DNA of 64,000 bases from Trichobilharzia regenti (lineage: Eukaryota; Platyhelminthes; Trematoda; Strigeidida; Schistosomatidae), in contig OX235267.1 in assembly GCA_944472135.2 (NCBI GenBank), positions 21,125,452 to 21,189,451 of the forward strand. The letters are read 5' to 3'. This document shows positions 24,101-31,334 of the stretch, piece after piece; position 1 is the stretch's first letter; every line of letters begins with the position of its first letter. The notes beneath the pieces are model-generated. The model did not search any database. It was not told the DNA's origin and was given only the letters and a program-made list of their open reading frames with translations. A program made the translations under genes and the position numbers.

Positions 24101-25236
24101 TGTCCTGACGATGGAATGTTTCAATTTCTATCGTTTGCATTTAGTTTCATGTTAGAGGTGCTTTCCTCACACTAAATTTCAACTTTTTTTAAATAAATCG
24201 ATATTTCATTTGCACCTTAATAGATACCTTCTCAGCTGTTGATATTTACGGTTTATATTTGAATTTGTTTGAACTATTTTTCCTAATTTACTGCTTAAGA
24301 AGATACTGTTGTATATTGCAATTTTTAGCGTAGTCATACTATTACTGTATGTCTCATTTTATGGGGATATGATGTACTCCTCTAACAAGGAGGACAAACA
24401 CTTGAAGGTAAAGTCAAGAATAAAGAGTGATAAAGTTAAGTAGGGGTAAAAAGCAAAAGTTGAACAAGTAGCAGAATGAGATGATGACTAAATATGCTAG
24501 CGATATAACTCTATCCTATGGATTTCATACGATGACCACTGCTTTTGGTTATAGAACTATCTAATCCATTTTTCCAATGTGACAGAACCTCGTTGTGTAA
24601 TCTGCATACTCCAATTCCACTACTAAATGTCGTTCTGAATTTTAAAATGTAGCACTTTATAATACTTTATTTATTATGCATGAGATTGTCCCAATCGGAT
24701 ACTCTTCATATTCATTCGCCCCTTATCCATGTTTATTTTCATTACAGTTTTATTCTAATCAGATACGTTATCGTCTTTATGGCGTAATTGAACATACAGG
24801 ACAACTGTCCTCGGGCCACTATGCTGCTTATGTAGCTGTCTCCAAATCAGATGAAGACAATAGTAATAATAATACGTGTCATAATCAAACTGAGCCATTG
24901 ATGAATCGATTTATTGGTCCTTTGAATCGTTCGCCTAAATGGCCATTATCTGTTCAGGATTTAATTCAACGCCTCCGTCGGTGTGATCGTTACCAACTCC
25001 TATCAGGGTGTAATAATCTAATGTCATCTGCCAATCTGTTGTCGAAACCTCAGAATGGAATTGAAGCAAATCATATAAATAATACTGAGATGAATGGTAA
25101 TTCAGTGTATTGTGGAGACAACGCCAAAGATTCACGTTTATGGTATTACTGTTCAGACAGTCGTGTGACCCGTGTATCTGAGTCTACTGTGCTTAACTGT
25201 CAACCGTATATTTTATTCTATGAAAGAATTGAATAA
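4542..25236 (+). CDS. Ubiquitin-specific protease, USP16/USP45-like (12-exon model)
   Basis: This is a deubiquitinating cysteine protease that would remove ubiquitin from proteins; USP16 and USP45 of other animals act on histone H2A and on DNA-repair factors. Model exons: 4542-4596, 4632-4681, 4710-4838, 4872-5012, 5052-5210, 6044-6275, 6961-6995, 7957-8269, 14535-14582, 18556-19070, 23180-23266, 24748-25236, giving 750 codons plus stop. All junctions are GT-AG and phases agree throughout. Visible hallmarks: Cys box GLHNLGNTCYFNAGIQCL (catalytic Cys about residue 44), QHDSHEF box, FVDR-like VDRLFGG with CxxC, a second CDVC, LTIHLKRFQQ, INFPIYLDLSPF, His box SSGHYAAY (His about 612), and SDSRV (Asp about 725) before the C-terminal ILFYERIE. 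The order and spacing match USP16 closely. A Lys/Arg- then Ser/Asp-rich insert (about residues 257-400) separates the two halves of the catalytic domain, as in USP16. No UBP zinc finger is found, so either the protein lacks it or the true 5' exons were missed. The start at 4542 is the least certain part. Confidence 0.85.
4632..4681 (+). CDS. USP exon 2
   Basis: Acceptor TTTAG at 4631 and donor GTAATT after 4681. It ends with DTVSVK directly before the GLHNLGNTC box, matching the ITVK-GLSNLGNTC arrangement of USP16. The 35-nt intron before it and the 28-nt intron after it are very short. Reading through the 28-nt intron would give a stop, so splicing is required. Confidence 0.55.
4710..4838 (+). 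CDS. USP exon 3, catalytic cysteine box
   Basis: Acceptor TTTTCAG, donor GTAAGG, 43 codons, phase 0 to 0. Encodes GLHNLGNTCYFNAGIQCL, the USP Cys box with Asn and Cys in place, then PWLPELLFADEPRELTLTKP. Confidence 0.93.
4872..5012 (+). CDS. USP exon 4
   Basis: It follows a 33-nt intron (GTAAGG...TTTTAG). Its 47 codons include LPPMKCTLTEHFKEISSVL, the counterpart of the PLTxxMxxFLxEM helix of USP16. Donor GTTAGT, phase 0. Confidence 0.8.
5052..5210 (+). CDS. USP exon 5, QQDSxEF box
   Basis: It follows a 39-nt intron ending AAATTCAG. Its 53 codons include RFGGFRQHDSHEFIRSLLD, the conserved QQDAxEFL box, then MKQEELTRWKKGI. Donor GTTGGT. Confidence 0.92.
5211..6043 (+). other. USP intron (833 nt) with tRNA-like B-box sequence
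   Basis: At about 5670-5720 the sequence CACTAGGCCCCGGGTTCGAA carries a B-box-like GGTTCGAA, followed by SINE-like sequence to about 5800. This is probably an old tRNA-derived SINE insertion; no partner copy in the window was aligned to it. The remainder is featureless. Confidence 0.35.
6044..6275 (+). CDS. USP exon 6, FVDR/zinc region
   Basis: Acceptor TTTCATTAG, donor GTGGGT, out in phase 1. Encodes VDRLFGGVLISTLECCCC, the counterpart of FVDRIFGGELTSTIMCDQC, with the first CxxC of the USP structural zinc site, then EPFLDLSLSIL. Confidence 0.93.
6276..6960 (+). other. USP intron (685 nt), nothing recognised
   Basis: AT-rich, no repeat or coding signal recognised. Confidence 0.5.
6961..6995 (+). 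CDS. USP exon 7 (35-nt exon)
   Basis: Acceptor TACTTTATAG, donor GTTAGT. It joins phase 1 to phase 0 and encodes MTSSKQLRKKE, leading straight into the basic RKRKTQRQRKRQ of the next exon, as in the KKKQAKKQAK segment of USP16. Confidence 0.75.
6996..7593 (+). other. USP intron part, nothing recognised
   Basis: No repeat or coding signal recognised before the SINE that starts about 7594. Confidence 0.4.
7594..7762 (+). repeat. tRNA-like SINE copy (B box lost)
   Basis: Starts GTGCGTCGGTGGCACAGTGG and ends in an A-rich tail. The body (CACCTGATATCTATGGTCGG ... CAATCAAGCTG) is shared with the copies at 22106 (+) and 46162 (-). Compared with 22106, the stretch with the anticodon-arm-like part and the GGTTCGA B box is deleted. 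Confidence 0.75.
7957..8269 (+). CDS. USP exon 8, basic and Ser-rich insert
   Basis: Acceptor TCAAATCCAG in phase 0, donor GTAAGT in phase 1. The 104 codons begin RKRKTQRQRKRQNF and continue with Ser-rich (SSRRSSSSS) and acidic stretches. Low complexity fits the variable linker inside the split USP16-type catalytic domain. Confidence 0.8.
8270..9374 (+). other. USP intron part, nothing recognised
   Basis: AT-rich. About 8480-8640 is less AT-rich but matches no other repeat in the window that I could see. A LINE begins at about 9375. Confidence 0.4.
9375..13275 (+). mobile_element. LINE family A, near full-length dead copy
   Basis: A plus-strand non-LTR retrotransposon within the USP intron. 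A 5' non-coding part (9375-9950) is matched by a second 5' fragment at 37965. An AP-endonuclease start is at about 10050-10200 (GAFNVKTLS, then DVCCV, stop, ETRIQD: a nonsense change inside the WxxETxl motif). The RT lies at about 11750-12350. The RT active site reads YASD instead of YADD at about 12165. The 3' maturase-like tail and 3' UTR end near 13275. Frameshifts and stops are frequent, so it cannot be active. Clade (RTE or CR1 of schistosomes) is not assigned with certainty. Confidence 0.8.
13276..13914 (+). other. USP intron part, nothing recognised
   Basis: AT-rich with pyrimidine-rich stretches; no coding or repeat signal recognised between LINE copies. Confidence 0.4.
13915..14065 (+). 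repeat. LINE family A, 3'-end fragment
   Basis: The sequence GGCAACTCGAACTGCTGCAC, followed by GTGCCAAGTTCTATG and a short (CAGA)n, matches the 3' ends of the copies at 13275 and 17215. It is a 5'-truncated insertion of about 150 bp. Confidence 0.7.
14066..14534 (+). other. USP intron part, nothing recognised
   Basis: No coding or repeat signal recognised; the last 20 nt form a good 3' splice site. Confidence 0.4.
14535..14582 (+). CDS. USP exon 9 (48-nt exon)
   Basis: Acceptor AATTACAG, donor GTAAGC, phase 1 to 1. Encodes EPLNQIQCDESISSD. It is acidic and low in complexity like its neighbours, so support comes from splice sites and phase rather than homology. Confidence 0.6.
14583..15429 (+). 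other. USP intron part, nothing recognised
   Basis: AT-rich, no recognised repeat or ORF before the PLE fragment. Confidence 0.4.
15430..15732 (-). pseudogene. Penelope-like element C-terminal fragment (GIY-YIG region)
   Basis: The minus-strand frame encodes HSSILRHLIESGYQ, then SYKVIHKIHGN and further residues. This is the pattern of the C-terminal half of the PLE GIY-YIG endonuclease (xSSIxxHLxxSGHQ ... FKVIYRI). It abuts the truncated LINE A copy at about 15733, so one inserted into the other. No RT part is present. Confidence 0.55.
15733..17215 (+). mobile_element. LINE family A, 5'-truncated copy with intact YADD
   Basis: It starts inside the RT (SQAGFRPGRRCIDHIFTLRR, then FLDLKAAFDSVDR). 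The palm motifs are complete: GVRQGCPLSPFLSNFIID and EYADDIVLVGEDADK. The 3' region reads RLRWLGH and QNRSQWRRCIHSL, and a family-typical 3' UTR ends near 17215. It is broken by an in-frame stop near 15951, a frameshift near 16390 and a stop near 16733. It is clearly younger than the copy at 9375. Confidence 0.85.
17548..17612 (+). repeat. Smalpha-like hammerhead relic
   Basis: GATACATCCGGATGATGAGT followed by a diverged helix II region, AAACGTCCTACATT and CACTGCT matches the layout of schistosome Smalpha hammerhead repeats (ATCCxGCTGAxGAGTC ... GAAACGxGxGTCCTGGATTCCACTGCT). Core bases are changed, so it should be inactive. Confidence 0.5.
18121..18151. repeat. (TA)n microsatellite
   Basis: About 15 TA units. 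Confidence 0.95.
18556..19070 (+). CDS. USP exon 10, second CxxC and LxLHLKRF box
   Basis: Acceptor TTATTTCAG, donor GTACGT, enters in phase 1 and leaves in phase 0. It has an acidic N-terminal half, then SIYDCLSKYTAAEVLTGCN, CDVCSKR (second zinc CxxC), and PPPILTIHLKRFQQ at the end. USP16 has the same order (CLxxFT, CExC, PPVLTLHLKRFQQ). Confidence 0.92.
19071..19655 (+). other. USP intron part
   Basis: Nothing coding. From about 19545 to 19635 the sequence TGATATTCATTATAGTGAGG, with CCCAATGAATGGGAAACAAA, is shared with the PLE-associated repeat at 47850-48020. Confidence 0.45.
19660..19957 (-). repeat. Hammerhead-bearing tRNA-like repeat, minus-strand copy
   Basis: On the minus strand it carries a B-box-like GAGCTCGAATCCCGG followed by a hammerhead core CTGATGAAGAGTCCC ... 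GGACGAAACAGC (plus-strand positions 19757 down to 19725). It is 298 bp long and is an inverted copy of 21382-21679, also 298 bp. Confidence 0.75.
20031..20073 (-). ncRNA. PLE-type hammerhead-like motif (decayed)
   Basis: The minus strand reads CTGATAAAGCTAATAG ... AAATAGCGGAACGTCAG. Helix II is largely possible (GCTA/TAGC), but GAAA is changed to GGAA, which should destroy cleavage. Confidence 0.45.
20686..20728 (+). ncRNA. PLE-type hammerhead-like motif
   Basis: TTGATAAAGCTATTAG ... AAATAACGAAACGTCAG. GAAAC and the GTC cleavage triplet are present. The first core base is T rather than C and helix II has a mismatch, so activity is doubtful. Confidence 0.45.
20740..21330 (+). repeat. GC-richer repeat, probably a LINE 5' segment
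   Basis: Base composition jumps here relative to its surroundings (for example CCCGGGGAAGAGCGCCGGGC near 21102). No ORF or tRNA-like box is convincing. It lies between the PLE end and the plus-strand hammerhead repeat. I infer a non-coding retroelement part but saw no second copy in the window. Confidence 0.35.
21382..21679 (+). repeat. Hammerhead-bearing tRNA-like repeat, plus-strand copy
   Basis: A B-box-like GAGCTCGAATCCCGG at about 21557 is followed by a hammerhead core at 21582-21614: CTGATGA, a helix II GAGTCCCAAACTAGGAC, GAAAC. All invariant bases of CTGANGA and GAAA are present, with one extra A before helix II. This is the best-preserved copy in the window. Confidence 0.75.
21723..22105 (+). 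other. USP intron part, GC-richer island unexplained
   Basis: 21765-21900 is GC-richer (CCCAGGTGCCCGGTCTGAAAC) and resembles repeat sequence. No domain, tRNA box or second copy was recognised. Confidence 0.3.
22106..22288 (+). repeat. tRNA-like SINE, well preserved
   Basis: Starts TGTGCGTCGGTGGCACAGCG with an A-box-like TGGCACAGCGGTTAGGACTC and a B box GGTTCGATACC near 22160. The body CACCTGATATCTTTGGTCGG and the A-rich tail follow. Related to 7594 (+), 46162 (-) and the head of 48147 (+). Confidence 0.8.
22290..23179 (+). other. USP intron part, nothing firm
   Basis: A minus-strand open frame of 81 codons (22474-22719) shows no motif I recognise. The rest is AT-rich. Confidence 0.35.
23180..23266 (+). 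CDS. USP exon 11 (87 nt)
   Basis: Acceptor ATTCTGTAG, donor GTAAGT, phase 0 to 0, 29 codons. Encodes LGVHVQKSQKRINFPIYLDL followed by SPFC, the counterpart of xKVxKHIxFPxxLDLAPFC of USP16. It fills exactly the gap between LKRFQQ and the His-box exon. It is short and was found only by following the family pattern. Confidence 0.88.
23500..23945 (-). pseudogene. LINE family B endonuclease fragment
   Basis: Minus-strand sequence colinear with 30410-30790 (-). It corresponds to the start of the AP-endonuclease domain (EMRRY, ESRWNECG, GHPEDNHEHTEGVAIMM in the better copy). Many indels. Confidence 0.65.
23946..24747 (+). other. USP intron part, nothing recognised
   Basis: AT-rich; ends with TTTATTTTCATTACAG before the last USP exon. 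Confidence 0.45.
24748..25236 (+). CDS. USP exon 12, catalytic His box, Asp and stop
   Basis: 162 codons from phase 0. Encodes RYRLYGVIEHTGQLSSGHYA (His box), a Ser/Asn-rich linker, LWYYCSDSRVTRV with the catalytic Asp, and YILFYERIE-stop. The USP16 family ends identically at LLFYERI, so this is the natural C-terminus. The stop codon overlaps an AATAAA. Confidence 0.95.
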   Translation, partial: FYSNQIRYRLYGVIEHTGQLSSGHYAAYVAVSKSDEDNSNNNTCHNQTEPLMNRFIGPLNRSPKWPLSVQDLIQRLRRCDRYQLLSGCNNLMSSANLLSKPQNGIEANHINNTEMNGNSVYCGDNAKDSRLWYYCSDSRVTRVSESTVLNCQPYILFYERIE

Positions 25237-25593
25237 AACAGGGAATTAATGTGTATCTAATAATTAAACAACTTAGAACTTCAGCCCATTTTCTTTCTTT
25301 TCATGCTATCATTTTTCTAATTACAGTTAACTGATTACTGTCTTCCCCCCGTTGAAATATTGTAAATAATTTTCACTTTTTTTTTAAATGCAATAAAGTA
25401 TGCAAACTAACGTAGCGTTCAACTGTTTTGTCTATTCCAAATACGAATCAATTTTAGAATTCTTGAAAGATTTCTTCTATTCACCTATAACTATGGTATC
25501 GAAAAGTCAGTCAAAAAGCCCTATAGGGACACAGCCTATATATCAATATAGACAGTTGAATCTCAACCAAAGGATAGCAATTTTGAAACCTAC
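25237..25593 (+). other. 3' UTR and downstream flank of the USP gene
   Basis: AATAAA occurs at 25232-25237 (overlapping the stop) and at 25392-25397. The second, preceded by T-rich sequence, is the likelier polyadenylation signal. Confidence 0.45.
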
Positions 25594-25917
25594 CTTGCCT
25601 TTACTGTAGTTTAAGTAGCCATATAGAGTATCATTAGTTCTCATTCTATTAATGTGACGTGTTTGTCTAGTCCATGATTGCAGAGTTTTTAGTAAATGTA
25701 TGCTAATTTGATGATAATTTCCGTAAGATGGGATTTGTACATTAATTCGTTTTTGTGCTCTTTGCGTTGTGAAGCCTTCATCTTCTTTCGAGACAATATC
25801 TTCAGAGCTTAATATGAAGTGAGGCTTTACTGGAATTTTCGATTCATGAGGTAAATGTCTCTTCTGATAACTTTGGCTGTGATTGGTTACCTTAACAACG
25901 GTTTGTGATGGTAACAT
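25594..25917 (-). CDS. Possible minus-strand coding exon, unknown product
   Basis: An ORF starting at ATG 25917 stays open for 108 codons to a GTAGGT-type donor (after 25594, minus strand) in phase 0. The protein begins MLPSQTVVKVTNHSQSYQKR; it is basic and has no domain I recognise. A hammerhead-like string lies immediately 5' (25918-25946, minus strand), so this may be the first part of a retroelement ORF rather than a host gene. Confidence 0.25.
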
Positions 25918-25946
25918 CGCTTATTTCGTCGGCTCCTCATCAGCTG

Positions 25947-28060
25947 AGTGCAGCCTAAAGAAATTCATTAAGTTGATGGATGTACTTGCAAATTTGATGT
26001 GATATCAGTTGACAGGAGACTGCAAACTTAAGAAACAGGACTCAGAAATTACACTACAGGGTGTTTTCCTTTAGACGGATGGTAGGATGCAGGCAATCTC
26101 GGATTCTATGAGGCAATCGTGAGGCGGATACGCAACTCCTTTCCATGATGGTAACTTGTGGCTTCAAAGATTATTAATAATATGGCTTTATTTCAAATTG
26201 TATTTCTGATACAGCATGAAATTCTCAGCATATTGTACAATATTGCATCTAATTTTCTCTCAACATCACACAATAATAAAATAATTACAGTACTCTTTTG
26301 ACGTAATAACAATGTCATTAGCGTAATGTAAAAACAAATTTTAAATTGACAGGGTTAGTGACAACAATAAATTAAATAATAAGTAGAATAAAACATGCTG
26401 CTTACTTGGTGTTTCGTAGTAAGTTAGCAGTTTCATGCCTGACACTTTCATCACATGCGTGCTATTGTTGAGTTTTTATGTTTATTCTTGTGAAAATAAA
26501 TTCTTTTATAAATGCTTCTAATCCTACCTGATGAGATACAAGAGGTGAGTTGTGAATAAAGAGGGTTATGACAGTCCGATCAGGTAACTCTTACCGAATT
26601 CTTGCGTGAGCTCAAATGTCTTTCAGCAACAGTATTAATGAGCTGACGTGTAGACACATCACTCGCCCTACTGACGGCTTTTAGTACTTTTTACAAAGTC
26701 TTTCTTAAGTAGTCCACCAAAGAATAACAGTAAAACAATAAAGAAGAATAGACAAAATGCAAGAGTTAACAAATTATAAAAGTAGGGTCTGGTTGATGCC
26801 AGATTGTTTTTACTTCCTAATGAAGAGGATTAGGTGAAATATTTTTCTAAATATCAACTGGACGTGAGTCAACCAAACCGTCGACTTAGTTTTAACTTCA
26901 GCCTCCTCTATGTGACAAACATCATGAGAAGTAACCATGTTGTCAGGACTTGAGATGTCATTTCCAAGGTATTTAGTGTAATACTGAAAATCTTATTTTT
27001 TTCTCTAGTCATAGAGACTTACATGCAAGAATGTTCATTGATAAACTTGACGAGATCAATGACTAGAGTTGGGACAGGATAAAATAAATCCACCTTTTTA
27101 TGACATCTTTCCAGCTGTTGACATTAAAAAGTTACTATGGTATTATGAAAAATATACTGAGTCAATGTCATTTATTCGAATTTAGACTATGTTAACACAG
27201 GAGTTTAGTAAACTATGTTATCGTAAAGTTAGTATCCGTTTTCCAGTAAAGCATAACAATCAACTTGAATAAAAAATCGACAAGTAATTTACTTAGGTAG
27301 ATACCAACTCACTATGACCCATTTTTGAATACATAAATCGGGTTTGGGTCATCTGTCAGAGAATTTCTGTCATATTTGCACACACACGCGTACTGTAAAC
27401 GGTTCATTTATAAGATGATAATATCAAAACATGCATCGAATTTTCCTACTTATCCTCGTCGATAACACTCCTAATTGAATTTCTTGTTATCGAGACTTCT
27501 TTTCATTTATTTCCATTCAATAGTTTGTAAAGTGAAAGCTGATATGTAACAAACTATTTGGTGACAGTATCTGTCATTGAATTCTGTATGGTGTCATACC
27601 AGCATAATTTCATACCACCTTGTATGCTGATTGGTGTTTTGTTTGGTTGATGGTTTTCCCGTATGACTTTAAGGTGAGTTCTTATCTTTCGAAAGAAACA
27701 ATGTACCCTTTTACTGTGATAGGAGTTATAAAGCATATTTTATGAGACTCCTAATATCCTACTGATTAGTAACGTATTCGTTTTTAACTCCAACAATAAA
27801 GGGTCACTTTCCAGATAACATCGTGGGAGTGGACTGCTGTAAAGTTTTCAACTTGGACGACAGAACTGTTTGTGTTTGAATCCCCTTAAATAGGTTAGAA
27901 ACCGTCTACGTTGATAGTTATAACTTCATGTTTAGTGAAGTCTCAAATTATTTTGGTGAAATCCAGGATATGCGTTTTCTCCTTTTTGGGACTCACCTAC
28001 TAAGGCTGAAACTGCTTTGGCGTTTGAGACGTTGGATACAGGGTTCCAGTGTCAACAGTA
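25947..28060. other. About 2.1 kb, mostly unexplained
   Basis: Contains one half (26165-26265) of a repeat also seen at 34625-34725 (shared CAATATTGCATCTAATTT). Otherwise AT-rich with no coding or RNA signal recognised. Confidence 0.4.
26165..26265. repeat. Dispersed repeat shared with 34625-34725
   Basis: GCTTTATTTCAAATTGTATT and AATATTGCATCTAATTTTCTC correspond to GCTTTATTCCAAAAACAGTA and AATATTGCATCTAATTTACTC at 34637-34712, with ATACAGCA and TTCAGCAT between. The family is unknown; it may be an element terminus. Confidence 0.55.
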
Positions 28061-28074
28061 ACACCACCACCCCT

Positions 28075-28137
28075 GAGAATGCAGCTCTGTCCAGGTGACG
28101 AGTCCCAAATTGGGCGAAACACGCATCCTGGATCCCA
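28075..28137 (+). ncRNA. Smalpha-like hammerhead ribozyme, near-complete with a core change
   Basis: TCCAG-GTGACGAG-TCCCAAATTGGGC-GAAAC-ACGCATC-CTGGA: helix I TCCAG/CTGGA and helix II CCC-AAATT-GGG are intact, and GAAAC is present. The core reads GTGACGAG where CTGACGAG is required, and the cleavage triplet is ATC rather than GTC. Best of the three Smalpha-type copies, but predicted inactive because of the C-to-G core change. Confidence 0.7.
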
Positions 28138-28169
28138 CTGCTAGTCACCACCAGTCAAAAAAACTTCAC

Positions 28170-29870
28170 GTTAATCCTTAGACATCGTTGAAATGTTCCT
28201 TCTGGGAGCTGATATGTCAAGAGTGAGCAAGCATTTCTGTCCAACACAATCAATCAATGCAAAATTAATCTGAAACGGGTCTGAAATTGTTTGGAAATAT
28301 AGCATACTTCTGTTTGTATGTTAATATGCACCAGTTGTTAATGCAGAAGACAAAACTTCACTGAAATAGGTTATAGACAGAACGAGGACGACTATCTGAC
28401 ATATCCCATTTTTGAAGTGGCACTTTAACAACAGAAGACAAGGGTCATACAACAGGTCGTTTATTAAGGAAATCAACACATATTTATAGATTTTCATGTA
28501 CATATTATAGATTATTGTTAGCAGAAAAACACAGCCCTCTGATTGGTTGTTTCTCACAGAAAGTTAACCTTGCATCTCTTTCTAACTGTTTCTTGAATGT
28601 CAGATCATCTATATGTTAACTGTATCCACCTACGCAAAGCCTTTGTTCTCATTTTTCTCACGATTATATATTGGTTACATAAACATTGACGTAAATTACC
28701 GTTCACCAATTTTGGTTAACAGCCAGCTCTCACCACAGCACCACCGGTGAGTATCTGGGTGTTTCAATAAATAGGCTAAAATATACCAGCATAATTGCAT
28801 GAAAATTCAATAATATACGTTTAACTTTTGAACTTTCTTTAATCCAGTACATTGGTCAGATATCAGTATCAAACAAGATTCGCCGATAAAATTGCAGCAA
28901 ATGAAACGCAGTTCAGGAATATAATGCTACACCAATAGTATTTATACCAGTAAACAAAAATTTTGATGCGAAAATTTCATTTAAAAAGCATACAAGCAAT
29001 ATAACTTGTCATTAAACCGTCATAGCAACGGACTATGATGCTACAATTATCAGGTATATGCGATATAGCCACTAGAGAATAACATAAATCGAAGTTTATC
29101 GGTTTAGTTTTCTTAAACTGAGTAACCAAATACGAAGGAAAATATCAATGGTAAGACGACTAGTGAATACAGATTAGCAAAGCATTTTAAATATTAAGGA
29201 GGATGAAGAATGAATGAGTCATTATGACTAATTGTCAGTCATTTTAATGGAAATTTGGAATGTATCGTTTAAGCATTGAATCACTAACTTTGAATAGGCA
29301 TCAATGATTGCATCAAATATTGTATTAACTTGAGACACGAAACAAATCAGTGGAATGTTGATTAGATATGAAGATTTTAAGTTAATTTTTTATGAACACA
29401 TGTAACTTTCTTTATGTGAACTTATCATGCATTTACATTTATCAGTCTGTTTTTTAAGATTTTCTTTTAGGATTCTTTTTAGCATTCCTCAATTCGTGTT
29501 AGTCAACTACAATAATGCTTATTCCAGTACATGATAGGGATAGTCATAGAATTATTTTAGATAATAAGAAATAATCTATGGAACTCTCTTTAACTATCTT
29601 CACCCTCGAAGATATTTATTTGAGATTTACACGCTTAGCACCCAAACTCCGGTTAAGCGTATTTGTAGATATGTTACTCATACTATGACTAAACTCTTGT
29701 AAAACTGAATAGTGTGAATGAATCGTTTGCTGTCAGTAAGAAAAGAAACACCACTGTGGCACTCTTTTGTTACAAAGTTAACACTAATACAAAGCACAGT
29801 GTGAACGAAAGAATATCTTTAATGATTTATATTGGAAACAGCCAATTGTGATTCTATGCTCTTCTTCTTA
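28170..29870. other. 1.7 kb without recognised features
   Basis: AT-rich. No ORF with domain signal, no SINE boxes and no repeat matched elsewhere. Confidence 0.45.
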
Positions 29871-29874
29871 TTAT

Positions 29875-30800
29875 TATTGTTCCCTTGGGTTTCTAGTGGA
29901 ACATAGGGCTTCAACTGCACGTCTCCACTTGCTTCTGTCTTCTGCTGTACTTTTCACCTCCATCCATGTTAGTTCATACTGTTTCAACTCCTCTTCACAC
30001 GATCTCCTCCATATCACCCTTGCACTGACGTAACACTCGCCGATTCCCTTCCGGGTTCCACTTGAGGGTCTGTCGCACGATGTCACCCATCGGTCTCCTC
30101 AGCGAGTGTCCAATCCAACTCCACTTTCTCCTGCATATTTGTTGGGCGATTGGTTCTTGTTTTGTTTGTTCCCATACCATTGTCATGCATTCCATCGAGG
30201 GCCTCGCGACCCGTGGTGAGTTCTCTTCCTGTATTGTCTTCTCTCAGCTTCGCATTCATATCACCCATCAGGATTTTGATATCGCCATTTGGGGCGTTGT
30301 CCATTACTGTTTCTAGTTGTCTGTAGAACGCCCCCTTATTTTATTGTTCTGAGACGTTTGTAGGCGCATAGCATTGAATGATTGTAATCTTCCTTCCTTT
30401 TGAGTTGAACCTGGCTGTCATTATCCTGGAGGAGACTGGTTCCTACTGCATGAGAGTTTTGGCTGCTGTTGGTGGCATCATGATGGCCACTCCCTCGGTG
30501 TGCTCGTGGTTGTCCTCTGGGTGACTGGAATAAATTATTGTCTCCCCAGTTGATAGTTGGCACCTACCACATTCGTTCCATCTGCTCTCGTAGATTCCCA
30601 GCACTTCTGTTCTATATCTCCTCATTTCTACTGCTACCTGGGCAGCCTTTCCAGTTCGTACATTCTACGAACATTCCACGTCCCCATCCTTATATTTGCT
30701 TTCATCGAAAGAAGGCACATTGGCTGACTGGCTTCTCGACAGCTTTCACCAGCCTGCGTCATTTCACTTCCCCGATTCCAGAGAAAAATAAGGTTATTGT
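29875..30800 (-). mobile_element. LINE family B (RTE/SR2-like), internally deleted copy
   Basis: On the minus strand: AP-endonuclease start (30790 to about 30185: RRYRTEVLGIYESRWNECG, ILMGDMNAKLREDNTG), then an abrupt join near 30180 to the 3' end (EQTKQEPIAQQICRRKWSWIGH, RRPMGDIVRQTLKWNPEGN). It ends with a 3' tail GAAGCCCTATGTTCCACTAG and (AAT)n. The whole RT is absent. The C-terminal motif WIGHTLRK...TRQALTWNPEG is typical of schistosome RTE-type elements. Confidence 0.75.
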
Positions 30801-31334
30801 TTATATTTTTAGAATTTTTAATATATTTGTGCGTTGAAGTTTCTATGCTGTAGGAATAAGAATATAACCCGGGCTGAAGCCACTGTCATATAACCTACCA
30901 TCATTGTTAATGCTTCAGATTTACAAGTCTCATAGTTGAAGAGCTTCAAATAAGCTATAGCCTAGTCATTATTGTTGCCAGCTTCATCAATGGTTATGAG
31001 TTATACCTATATCTTACTCATTTTCTATCACCTGTTGGTCATTTATTCCTCACTGATAAACAAATAGACATTAATAGTTAGCTGGTGGGAAAAGGATAAC
31101 TATGCCTGGGCTTTTTTCATTCGATAAAACTTACCAGAAAAGATTAATGGCATTCCTAAAGAAACTCATTTTGCATCAATAAATTTAATAAACAAACTAT
31201 ACACGTGACCAGCTGATTTTGAACTAGAGAGCTAGTCTCTTTTTTATCTTGTGACAGATTGGTATGCATTCAAATACCTCAGGATTAAAACATGTTTGTT
31301 TATTAACTTTCATTCTGGTATTTTGATTCACATC

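Noticed and set aside
30062..30316. Plus-strand open frames over 29848-30837
   Set aside because: They are antisense shadows of the minus-strand LINE B copy; only the minus-strand reading shows endonuclease and WIGHSLRR motifs.
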